A DNA stretch of 64,000 nucleotides from assembly GCA_963677325.2 (NCBI GenBank), contig CAXXGM010000011.1, forward strand, positions 26,057 through 90,056, in the 5' to 3' direction. This document shows, one piece after another, positions 44,077 through 51,947 of this stretch (positions are counted from its first letter, which is position 1; each line of letters opens with the position of its first letter). This stretch comes from G963677325 sp963677325 (GTDB lineage: Bacteria; Bacteroidota; Bacteroidia; Bacteroidales; Prolixibacteraceae). The notes under the pieces are model-generated. The model was not told the DNA's origin. It saw only the letters and a program-made list of their open reading frames with translations, and made no database searches. A program made the position numbers and the translations under genes.

Positions 44077-47000
44077 TCATTGACAGAGATACACAATACC
44101 GTATTTGTCAACTGTTCCTTTAGGAACTACTATCTTGTAACGTCCTTCACTTATTTTTTCTACCCTGACTGCTTTATGTCCGGGAGAATCAGGTGTTGCA
44201 TAGTAAGATTCGCTGATGGATGGCAATGCTATTTCAAAACTCATATCCTCTTTGATTTCTTCCCACGTTGGATTCGGTAAAGGGAGGACATCTCCATTTT
44301 TTACTTTTACTCCTGTGGCATTTAGAAGATGTATCAGAGTCAATTTTTTACCATCGCGCAACTCGTTATAAACGGAAGCAAGCACCTTCTGAGGCATTGA
44401 AACGGCTTCGAAGGAAAGAGCATTGCCTAAAACCTGTCTGATGACCTTCTCGTGAAGGGCAGTCTGCTTTTCATCAGGAGTAAATTTGTAGGTATTTTCC
44501 ACCGTGAAGGAATTGCAGAAATCGTTTATCCCGTATCTTTTTGCACAGTACACGACTCTTCCCTTTCCAAAGTTTTCTTCCACTACATCGGTATTCTGAG
44601 ACTTTGTCAAGGCGTCATGGCCTAAAATGTCTGCAAAAGCCCAGGTGGGACGAGGTTCTCCGTAAGAAGTAAGTTTTCCCGCATCACCGGTGATAAACAG
44701 TGTACCGCCATTAGAGACATATTGTTTGAGTTTGGCTACCTGTTCGTCAGAGAGACAGTCGATGCCGGGAGCGAGCAGTACCCTGAACCTTGAAAGATCC
44801 TGGTTGAGCAATGCATCATCCAGAACAAAGGTGTGCTGAATGTGCTGATCGATCAGAAACTGGCTGGTGCCCATGATTTCAGAAGGATAGGCTCTCTTGT
44901 TTTTCAGTGACCAGTCCCTTGTTTTACGCGAGAATACAATGGCGATATCGGCAAAAGGTTTGGCAGATAAATTGTTCATATTTTCCGGCCAACCCGTATA
45001 AGCGTTCATTTTTTCGACACCTTCAAAGTCAGCCAGAGACCAGGTTACCTGGGCAAGCATATTGTTCATGGCCCAGCCAATAAGAGCGTTATTAAAGGAG
45101 CCATCAGGATAAACCAACCCGAAGATCGGTGAATTATAAGTTTCGTGCAGGCTGTTGTACATCAGCCTGCTGGAGAAAGTGTACTGGTAATCATCCCAAA
45201 GGTCGCGGCTCATGATCTCGGTACCAAGAAAATCCATTGATTTGGCGCTTAAAGCAAGGTCTCCGCCTTGTTCATAGGAGGCTCCATCCAGGATAAATCC
45301 ACCTTCTGAGTAATATTGAATGTTGCAGAACGAAGGATTGATTTTATGGGATGCCTTGCTGAAATCAATACGCCATTGGGCTATTGCATTTTTGCGCCAT
45401 TCAATCCATGCTTTCCACAATTTTGAATTTCTGTTTCTTAAGAGAGGGCTCGTTTCATCATCAGGCAATACCAGGCCGGTTGCTTTGGTAAAAGCTGCCC
45501 GGCAGTGCTCACAGGTACAGAAATTATTACCGTGGAATGTGCATTCATCGATCATCAGGCCATCGATGTTCGTATTCTTTATTTCCTTAAGAATAAACGG
45601 GAAGAAATAGCCATCTTTAAAAAGAGGATTGATGGGACACATTCCCCAGGTGGGCATGCCATCTGTTTGGGTGTGCTGAAGGTATTCCGGATGTGCGGCA
45701 AGGAACCGAAAGCCCATGTCCATGTTCCAAAGAATGGTCAGATCATGGTGATCGAAAACTTTCATTCCCATTTTATGGGCCGCTTCTACCGTTTGACGGA
45801 TGTTCTCTTCTACGCGGGGAAGGTGCGTTGGAAATGTATGCCGTGAAAGAAACCCATTCAGAATTACAGCGTCAATTCCTCCATCCTTGACCTGTTTCAG
45901 CCTTTGTTCTATAAGAGCCTGGGTATTAAACTCATTAAACGAACCCAGGTTGTCAGGTCCCATTGTACCGAGAGGGCTTGTGTATCTCCATGCAAGTTCC
46001 TTTGAACCCTGATCCGGTAAAGCAGTTTCCAGTTCAGGAAGCTCCGGGATCTGAGCAATCTCTTCAACTTTTCCGGCGAGTTTCGAGTAGGTTACGGATT
46101 TGCCGTAAACAGGAGCTTCATTGTAGTAGTTAGCAAACATCACATCCGGACAGTAACCATTATTTTTGATCCAGAAACCGCGACGGAATTCGTAGTCCTC
46201 GTCGGTATGCATAAATAGCTGAAGACCAATGACGCTGACTGCCCAGTTCCCATCAAAGCTGATGTCTGCTTTACCTTTTTCGATCCAGCGCACGCAGGTT
46301 AGATTGGCGACTTTGCCTTTCTCAATTTTAATATCGCTGAATACTTTTTCTCCATTCAATAAAACATTGAAAGGTCCTGCATTCTTGTCCAAAGCGCTTG
46401 AGCGAACAGTAACCATATACAGTCCGGGACGCAGATTGCTTGAAGTAAATGTGTTGCTTTTAGAGGAAGTGGCAGCTGTATAAAGAGCTCCTGTCAGGTT
46501 TCCCCCGCTTTTTTGGAGTCCGTCAGTTTTGTTCCAGCCATAGCCCCTTTCTGAATCAAATGCGGTCAGTCCGGCATTGGTAAATGCGTCGGTTGATTTA
46601 CCTCCAAAGCAATACAGCCGATCCTTTGGAGTTTCTGAAAAGTAATGGTAGTAAGTAACCGCATGACGTTTCAGGTAGTCGCTTTTGTCTCCTTCGAAAA
46701 TGGTAAGTTTACTGGTGAGGGCTCCTCCGTAATTGGTTGCTCCTATATTGAAATTCATTTCCAGCATATTGCCTTTTTTTGTTACAGACCACAGGGATTG
46801 AACATTGTTAGGACCGATGTCATAACTGGTTGTTATTCCCTGAGGGTTGAAATCGAAGGTTATTTTACCCTTGGGCGTGGTAAACGATACCCATCGGGCA
46901 GGAACTCCGAGAATATCTCCATCAGGAGTGGAAGCGTTCAGTGTCCCCGATGACCATTTACAATTATAAGAAAGTCCTGAAAAGGCATCCCATTGGGAAT

Positions 47001-47415
47001 TATTCAAAACAGATAAAGGAACATAAATTTTATAGCTGATAATAGGAGAGGGGTAGTTCTTCATTAAAGCATCCTGATGAGATTGAAAGCTCAGTTCGAC
47101 CTTCTTACCATCGGGTGAGATTCCAACCTCTCTGCGATAGGGAGCTGGCAGTTTTTCGCTCCAGACATCGGTGAATTGCCATCCGTTTTTATTGGATACT
47201 TCATTTTTCTCGGCATACGAACCAACATCCTGGTTGCCGAGCCACGAATGAGTATCTCCACTGATCAATTTTTCGCCTTTCCAGTTAACTTCGATATTTT
47301 TCGTTGCTGAAATGGCAAAGGAAGAACCTTTGACGGTTAATTTTTTTTGTACATTGGATGCAAGGACACCCACACAAATACTAAGTTCACAAATAACAAG
47401 CAGTAAATATTTCAT
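44077..47415 (-). CDS. Secreted glycoside-hydrolase-like protein, array copy 4
   Basis: A 1,112-residue intact paralog, first in the direction of transcription. Its signal peptide (MKYLLLVICELSICVGVLA) differs from those of copies 1-3, while the mature protein is very similar to copies 2 and 3. The barrel has IDE at 622-624 and FCTCEHC (one Tyr-to-His change in the cluster against copies 1-3). The amidotransferase-like and C-terminal beta domains are complete. It has its own terminator at 44007, so it is likely transcribed separately. No SusC/SusD, sulfatase, regulator or transporter gene accompanies the array. Confidence 0.8.
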   Translation of the reverse strand: MKYLLLVICELSICVGVLASNVQKKLTVKGSSFAISATKNIEVNWKGEKLISGDTHSWLGNQDVGSYAEKNEVSNKNGWQFTDVWSEKLPAPYRREVGISPDGKKVELSFQSHQDALMKNYPSPIISYKIYVPLSVLNNSQWDAFSGLSYNCKWSSGTLNASTPDGDILGVPARWVSFTTPKGKITFDFNPQGITTSYDIGPNNVQSLWSVTKKGNMLEMNFNIGATNYGGALTSKLTIFEGDKSDYLKRHAVTYYHYFSETPKDRLYCFGGKSTDAFTNAGLTAFDSERGYGWNKTDGLQKSGGNLTGALYTAATSSKSNTFTSSNLRPGLYMVTVRSSALDKNAGPFNVLLNGEKVFSDIKIEKGKVANLTCVRWIEKGKADISFDGNWAVSVIGLQLFMHTDEDYEFRRGFWIKNNGYCPDVMFANYYNEAPVYGKSVTYSKLAGKVEEIAQIPELPELETALPDQGSKELAWRYTSPLGTMGPDNLGSFNEFNTQALIEQRLKQVKDGGIDAVILNGFLSRHTFPTHLPRVEENIRQTVEAAHKMGMKVFDHHDLTILWNMDMGFRFLAAHPEYLQHTQTDGMPTWGMCPINPLFKDGYFFPFILKEIKNTNIDGLMIDECTFHGNNFCTCEHCRAAFTKATGLVLPDDETSPLLRNRNSKLWKAWIEWRKNAIAQWRIDFSKASHKINPSFCNIQYYSEGGFILDGASYEQGGDLALSAKSMDFLGTEIMSRDLWDDYQYTFSSRLMYNSLHETYNSPIFGLVYPDGSFNNALIGWAMNNMLAQVTWSLADFEGVEKMNAYTGWPENMNNLSAKPFADIAIVFSRKTRDWSLKNKRAYPSEIMGTSQFLIDQHIQHTFVLDDALLNQDLSRFRVLLAPGIDCLSDEQVAKLKQYVSNGGTLFITGDAGKLTSYGEPRPTWAFADILGHDALTKSQNTDVVEENFGKGRVVYCAKRYGINDFCNSFTVENTYKFTPDEKQTALHEKVIRQVLGNALSFEAVSMPQKVLASVYNELRDGKKLTLIHLLNATGVKVKNGDVLPLPNPTWEEIKEDMSFEIALPSISESYYATPDSPGHKAVRVEKISEGRYKIVVPKGTVDKYGIVYLCQ

Positions 47416-48044
47416 AGTCTTAGATAATTACGTCAATCAAGGAGAATGAATGAAAAAACAAAATTAACGATAATATTACTTGTTATTTACATTTTGCTGC
47501 TTTGTTATTGAAACAGTTTCACAAATTTAAACCTGGGATTATACATTGCCGGAGGCCATAATAAAAGGATTCTCAATTTGTAAACCAGCGTTTTATTCAT
47601 TACTGTTTTAACTGTATCAATCAGTTTAAATAAATAGTTATATATGATTAATAAAAAGCTTTTTAAATAGATTGTTGTTTATTTGAGGCTTAATTTCCAT
47701 GATTGAATTTTAAGAGAGGACAAAGTTGATTTCATCCTATGGGAATTTGCGATTAATCCAGGTCGAAAGCCTGGTTTTGCGTATTGTTCCAAATAGATTT
47801 TCTCTTAATCTTTTCGGCGAAGTAATTTGATAGAGATAACATTTGGCCCATTCGCCTGGTCTGATTTACCCTGGTTTAATACAAGGAATTTACATTCTTG
47901 TCACTGAAAATTAGCTATTTTATGGCAAATTTTGTTGTTGATTTAATGGCTTAAATATTTCTGTTCTGGAAAACCCTTCCTACTAAATACAAAACTGAAC
48001 CAACTTCAACTTAAATCGGTCTGTATAACTGTTTATGTTTTTCC
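47416..48044. other. Intergenic region upstream of copy 4
   Basis: There are 630 bp without a credible gene. On the minus strand TAATTTTG (47459-47466) matches the TAnnTTTG consensus 44 nt before the copy 4 start and is a candidate -7 element. A small hairpin CCAGG-TCGAAAG-CCTGG is at 47758-47774. GAAACAGTTTCACAAATTTAAA near 47510 resembles the end of the composite palindrome at 40092-40110 and may be a relic of that repeat. Confidence 0.35.
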
Positions 48045-48213
48045 AAATCCTGTGATTAATTTACTTTTTGTGTAAACTCATTTCAGGACAAGACAGGGAT
48101 TGCCTCGCTCTATATTCGTAGTTTATTCGTATATTATTCGTACATCATTCGTATAGAATCGAATAAACTACGAATAAACTACGAACAAACCCCGAAGAAA
48201 ATGTAGGGAAGAG
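48045..48213. repeat. Inverted copy of the IS left end plus nested palindrome
   Basis: 48045-48095 is about 85% identical, in reverse orientation, to the left end of the IS element (48214-48264), ending with the same terminal ...GGACAAGACA. The match covers just the non-coding end up to about the orfA start. Between the two copies lies a palindrome in which ATTCGTAGTTTATTCG (48114-48129) faces CGAATAAACTACGAAT (48160-48175). It may be a relic of a second insertion in the opposite direction. Confidence 0.65.
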
Positions 48214-48265
48214 TGTCTTGTCCTGAAATAGGTTTACTTAAAAAGTAAATTAAATTCAGGATTTT

Positions 48266-48634
48266 ATGAAGAGAAAAGTAAACAGTTACACGGACGATTT
48301 TAAGCTGAAAGTTGTCCAGGAGTATTTAATGAGTGATGCCACGGTTTCTGAAGTTCAGAAAAAATATGGTATCAAGTGCAGGAGTTGTATTTCGGATTGG
48401 GTTCGTAAATTTGGCCTCCATAAACCCACTGAGCGTGAGATTGAATTTGAAAGAGCGATGAAAGAACAAAGCCAAAAAACACCCAGGGAACAGGAGTTGG
48501 AGCTGGAGAACAGCCAGCTTAAAAAAGAACTTGAGAAGGAACGTCTGCGCACGGTTGTTCTCAATAAGATGATTGATATTGCAGAGCGTGATCTTAAGAT
48601 CAAGGTAAGAAAAAACTCTGGTGCCAAACAGTAG
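48266..48634 (+). CDS. IS3-family transposase OrfA
   Basis: A 122-residue DNA-binding protein. The N-terminal helix-turn-helix (YTDDFKLKVVQEYLMSDATVSEVQKKYGI) is at about residues 7-35, and a leucine-zipper-like helix (ELELENSQLKKELEKERLR) lies at about 75-95. It should bind the terminal inverted repeats. Near its end A-AAA-AAC (48610-48616) allows a -1 slip into orfB, giving the OrfAB transposase. Confidence 0.93.
   Translation: MKRKVNSYTDDFKLKVVQEYLMSDATVSEVQKKYGIKCRSCISDWVRKFGLHKPTEREIEFERAMKEQSQKTPREQELELENSQLKKELEKERLRTVVLNKMIDIAERDLKIKVRKNSGAKQ
48610..48616 (+). promoter_or_regulatory. Programmed -1 frameshift heptamer A-AAA-AAC
   Basis: In the orfA frame the codons are AGA AAA AAC, which fits the X-XXY-YYZ rule. 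The -1 frame is open from this point straight into orfB (through codons CTC TGG TGC CAA), 42 nt before the first candidate orfB start. This is the usual arrangement for producing OrfAB in IS3 elements. No downstream stimulating hairpin was defined. Confidence 0.8.
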
Positions 48635-48654
48635 AGGAGCTGCACAGGGGGGAA

Positions 48655-49572
48655 TTGGCCTATCAGGTTAATCCTTTGTGTGAACTGTTTGGCAAGAGTA
48701 GGCAAGCTTATTATCAGCAATTAAAATACAATTACAAGGAAAGTGTCAAATCCGAGATCCTCTATCAACTGGTTCAGGAGCAGCGGGAGGTGATGCCCAA
48801 AATCGGGGGAAGGAAACTGTTTAAATTAATTGAACCGGAACTTCCGCGGGAGCTGCGGTTAGGACGGGATCTGTTCTTTGATTTTTTGCGCGAAAACGGG
48901 CTTCTGGCCCGAAGGTGGAAATCTAGGGTAAGGACCACTTACAGTGATCACTGGATGCGAAAGTATCCTAACCTGATAAAGGGCTTTATCCCCAGGGGGC
49001 CTCATCAACTTCTGGTTAGTGATATAACTTTTATCAGAACCAGACAAGGATGGGGATTTTTAAGCCTGGTCACCGATGGTTATTCCAGAAAGATAACCGG
49101 ATGGGCACTGGGAAAAACCTTGGGTGCGAACTATACGGTTGATGCTCTTAAAATGGCCATCAGCCAGATCCCTAAAGGAATAAAGAAGGTTTATCACCAT
49201 TCTGACCGGGGAGCACAGTACTGTTGTCATGATTACATAAAAGTTTTAAAAAAGAATCATTTTAAAATAAGCATGACTGAAAACGGTGATCCCAGGGAGA
49301 ATGCTGTAGCTGAAAGGGTAAATGGTATCCTGAAAATAGAATGGCTAAATCATCTGGAGCTTAAATCCCTTGAGGAAGCCTCCGCTAAAATTATGGAGAT
49401 CATCCAAATTTATAACGAGAAAAGGCCTCATTCAAGCTTGAATATGATGACTCCAAGTGAGGTACATACAAAAACAGGTGAAATGAGAAAACTTTGGAAG
49501 AATTATAATTACAGCAAAGGGAAAGATGAGAAAAAGATCCTTAGTTTTGTCGCTTCTGAAAAAAGCAGCTAA
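48655..49572 (+). CDS. IS3-family transposase OrfB, DDE integrase domain
   Basis: A 305-residue retroviral-type integrase-core protein. The catalytic triad is visible: D in VSDITF, D in HHSDRGAQYCC, and E in NAVAERVNGILK, with the D(35)E spacing. The N-terminal part (about residues 1-95) is the HTH_21-like region. The nominal start is a TTG at 48655; the frame is open further upstream to the slippery heptamer, so the main product is probably the OrfAB fusion. The ending NEKRPHSSLNMMTPSEV is typical. Confidence 0.93.
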   Translation: MAYQVNPLCELFGKSRQAYYQQLKYNYKESVKSEILYQLVQEQREVMPKIGGRKLFKLIEPELPRELRLGRDLFFDFLRENGLLARRWKSRVRTTYSDHWMRKYPNLIKGFIPRGPHQLLVSDITFIRTRQGWGFLSLVTDGYSRKITGWALGKTLGANYTVDALKMAISQIPKGIKKVYHHSDRGAQYCCHDYIKVLKKNHFKISMTENGDPRENAVAERVNGILKIEWLNHLELKSLEEASAKIMEIIQIYNEKRPHSSLNMMTPSEVHTKTGEMRKLWKNYNYSKGKDEKKILSFVASEKSS

Positions 49573-49940
49573 ACTCTTTGATTGGAATATTTGTCGCTTC
49601 GCGACATGCGTTTTTTTAGGCATCCTGATCAGAAAGAATAAAAATAAAAAGTCCCGGCTCGAAATCATTGCCAGGACAAGTTTTATTCTCACTGAATCAG
49701 ATTTATCCCTCGAAGGTTGCTCGCCAGCAGAGCCTTTTTCCGTTTCATCTGATGCTGACAAAAGTAAAGATTTGAAATTAAAAAGAAAATGTTAGAAAAA
49801 CTTAGTTCAAAACTGTAAACAAAAATCAGGACGAGACAGAGACTGTGAAGGTAATATCTCTAAAAAAAGGGATTTCCTTTTTAGGAAGATTTTGGGAAAT
49901 TGAAAGAAGCGATACTTCTAATAATTATTTTCCTGCAATC

Positions 49941-50159
49941 ATGAAAAAATTAAAGCTTTTCATATTCCCTGAATACACAAAATGGGAAATTCTTGAAGTA
50001 TTTTCAGACCGCAATGCCTATTATTGCCTCCAGGTAAGGGCTAATAAAAATACCGGATTAAAGCACTTCCGAACGACTTGTGCCCTCGATTCATATTATG
50101 CGGCTCAACTCAAGAACTTCAGCATTGAAAAGATAAATCAGCTTACAATGGCAAGTTAA
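49941..50159 (+). CDS. Small hypothetical protein next to the IS
   Basis: A 72-residue protein from the ATG at 49941 (MKKLKLFIFPEY); the frame is also open upstream to 49845, close to the IS end. The composition looks protein-like (WEILEVFSDRNAYYCLQVRAN, then HFRTTCALDSYYAAQLKNF). I do not recognise a family. The IS element has inserted about 100 bp before it and may have separated it from its promoter. A 28-bp palindrome follows. Confidence 0.5.
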   Translation: MKKLKLFIFPEYTKWEILEVFSDRNAYYCLQVRANKNTGLKHFRTTCALDSYYAAQLKNFSIEKINQLTMAS

Positions 50160-50182
50160 ATAAAGCATCTTATTAATTTAAT

Positions 50183-50210
50183 AAACAATAAATTATATAA
50201 TTTATTGTTT
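50183..50210. terminator. Perfect 28-bp A+T palindrome, possible terminator
   Basis: AAACAATAAATTAT followed by its exact reverse complement, 23 bp after the small hypothetical gene. The arms end in T-rich sequence (TTGTTTTAA). The rest of the gap up to 50517 is A+T-rich with no gene seen. Confidence 0.5.
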
Positions 50211-50517
50211 TAATCATTCAATCTCATTTTTCCCCGATCATCTTATTTGACAAGACTCATTTGAGATATAAAGCAGTTAACAAAATTAGTTCTAAGAAAA
50301 TCGACACAAATGAACTGTTAGTAAACACAGAAGTTCAATTTTGTGAGTTGACTGTTTGATGGAGTATTAATCACTCGGAAAATACCTTCAATTTTGTGAT
50401 TTATTTCAATCGGACGACAGCCTTGTCTAAATTTTACAACCCTTTAAATTAAATATTATTTTTGTCTTTTGTTTAAACAAGGGTTAAAATCCTATCAAGA
50501 ATCAAACCTAAAGGCTG

Positions 50518-51330
50518 ATGGATAAAAAAGTTGTAGTTATCACGGGAGCTTCTTCTGGAATTGGAAAAGCTTTGGCCAGTGAATATGCCTCGCGTGGATT
50601 CAGGTTATCCCTGGGAGCACGGAGATTGGAAAAACTTGAAGCATTAAAGGCTGAATTTCCACAAACTGAAATATTGGGTGTCCAGACGGATGTTGCAATA
50701 GAAGATGATTGTAAGAATCTGATTGAGAAAACCGTCGAACGGTTTGGCAGAATAGATATTCTGATCAATAATGCGGGGATTTCGATGCGCGCACTCTTCC
50801 AGGACATGGATCTCGAGGTGGTAAGGCGATTGATGGATGTCAACTTTTACGGCACGGTTTATTGCACGAAGTTCGCATTGCCATGGTTGCTACAATCCAG
50901 GGGTTCTCTGGTTGGAGTGATTTCTATCGCCGGACATGTGGGTTTGCCGGCAAGAAGCGCCTATTCGGCATCGAAGTTTGCTGTTAGGGGGTTTTTGGAT
51001 ACCATTCGCATTGAAAATCTTCACAAAGGAATGCATGTATTGGTAGCAGCGCCTGGTTTTACTGCTTCGGAAGTACGCAAAGTGGCGCTGACTGCTGATG
51101 GAACAATGCAGGGAGAGACACCGCGTAATGAGGAAAAGATGATGAGCGCTGAAACCTGTGCCCATCGCATTATTACTGCCATCGATAGAAGAAAGAGATC
51201 CCTGGTGTTGACCTTTGTTGAAGGAAAGCTTACTGTCTTTTTGGGGAAATTCTTTCCCGCGCTGCTTGATAAACTGACCTACGACCACATGGCCAAAGAA
51301 CCTGATTCTCCTTTAAAAATAGAAAAATGA
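50518..51330 (+). CDS. Short-chain dehydrogenase/reductase (SDR)
   Basis: A 270-residue classical SDR. The cofactor motif ITGASSGIGKALA is at about residues 8-20, NNAG at about 85-88, the catalytic Ser in GVISIAGH, and YSASK with catalytic Tyr/Lys at about 145-149. The substrate is unknown. The stop codon overlaps the start of the following thioesterase gene (ATGA), so the two are translationally coupled; the pair may handle an acyl-CoA or lipid intermediate (inference). Confidence 0.92.
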   Translation: MDKKVVVITGASSGIGKALASEYASRGFRLSLGARRLEKLEALKAEFPQTEILGVQTDVAIEDDCKNLIEKTVERFGRIDILINNAGISMRALFQDMDLEVVRRLMDVNFYGTVYCTKFALPWLLQSRGSLVGVISIAGHVGLPARSAYSASKFAVRGFLDTIRIENLHKGMHVLVAAPGFTASEVRKVALTADGTMQGETPRNEEKMMSAETCAHRIITAIDRRKRSLVLTFVEGKLTVFLGKFFPALLDKLTYDHMAKEPDSPLKIEK

Positions 51331-51743
51331 TAAGTTGTGATACTCAATACAGGGTTTGTTATGCAGATACCGACCGGATGGGCGTTATGTATTACGGCAA
51401 TTATCCCAGGTTGTATGAGATCGGACGGACTGAAATGATCCGTCAGATATGGAAATCATACAGGCTGGTGGAGGAGAGCGGAATCATTTTACCTGTCAGA
51501 TTGCTTCACTCGGTATATCACAAACCTGCTCTTTATGATGAATGCCTTACCATAAGAACCATCATCAAAGAAATACCAAAGGTCAAATTCACTTTCTTTT
51601 CCCGGATCTTCAATGAAAAGAATGAGCTGATCAATGAAGGTGAAGTCACTCTTGGTTTTATCAATTCCTCGAACGGAAAGCCTTGCCGGTGCCCCGTCGA
51701 CTTTCTTGAAATTCTTGAGAAGGAGTTCAAGAAGGAGGCCTGA
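51327..51743 (+). CDS. Acyl-CoA thioesterase, YbgC/4-hydroxybenzoyl-CoA type
   Basis: A 138-residue hotdog-fold protein. The family signature DTDRMGVMYYGNYPRLYEIGRTEMIRQ is at about residues 10-37, with the catalytic Asp in DTDRMGV. It would hydrolyse short or aromatic acyl-CoA esters in the cytoplasm. It overlaps the SDR gene by 4 bp. A spacer with ATATGAG-type repeats separates it from secA. Confidence 0.9.
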   Translation: MISCDTQYRVCYADTDRMGVMYYGNYPRLYEIGRTEMIRQIWKSYRLVEESGIILPVRLLHSVYHKPALYDECLTIRTIIKEIPKVKFTFFSRIFNEKNELINEGEVTLGFINSSNGKPCRCPVDFLEILEKEFKKEA

Positions 51744-51892
51744 GATATGAGAGATGAGTGATGAGAGCCTTATGCCTCCTCATTTCTTATATCTCATATC
51801 TCATATTTTATATCCCATGACGGAGAATAGTTTTCATAATTGTTTTGGGATAGAAAAGATAGTTCAGATTTCGATACTTGCAACTTTTGAAT

Positions 51893-51900
51893 TACATTTG
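51893..51900 (+). promoter_or_regulatory. Candidate -7 element for secA
   Basis: TACATTTG matches TAnnTTTG 48 nt before the secA start. No TTG at ideal -33 spacing was found (one lies closer, at 51878). Confidence 0.35.
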
Positions 51901-51947
51901 TACCTGAATGTATAAAATCAGATATTAATCAACCAATATAAGAAATA

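Larger units (their letters stand above)
48214..49838 (+). mobile_element. IS3-family insertion sequence, 1,625 bp
   Basis: The left end TGTCTTGTCCTGA (48214) and right end, complement TGTCTCGTCCTGA (ending 49838), form imperfect terminal inverted repeats, both with the TG...CA ends expected for IS3. The flanking triplet GAG (48211-48213 and 49839-49841) is a 3-bp target-site duplication. Inside are orfA and orfB with a -1 frameshift signal. The 265 bp after orfB up to the right end carry no credible gene, which is long for this family. The element looks intact and could be active. Confidence 0.88.

Noticed and set aside
49526..49795. Open frame of 89 codons overlapping the end of orfB
   Set aside because: It overlaps orfB in another frame, ends inside the non-coding right end of the IS and looks like no known passenger protein.
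51745..51830. ATATGAG/GATGAG-rich stretches after the thioesterase gene, also near 55275 and 56630
   Set aside because: Short low-complexity motifs common in A+T-rich spacers; units are irregular and do not form a CRISPR-like or defined repeat array.
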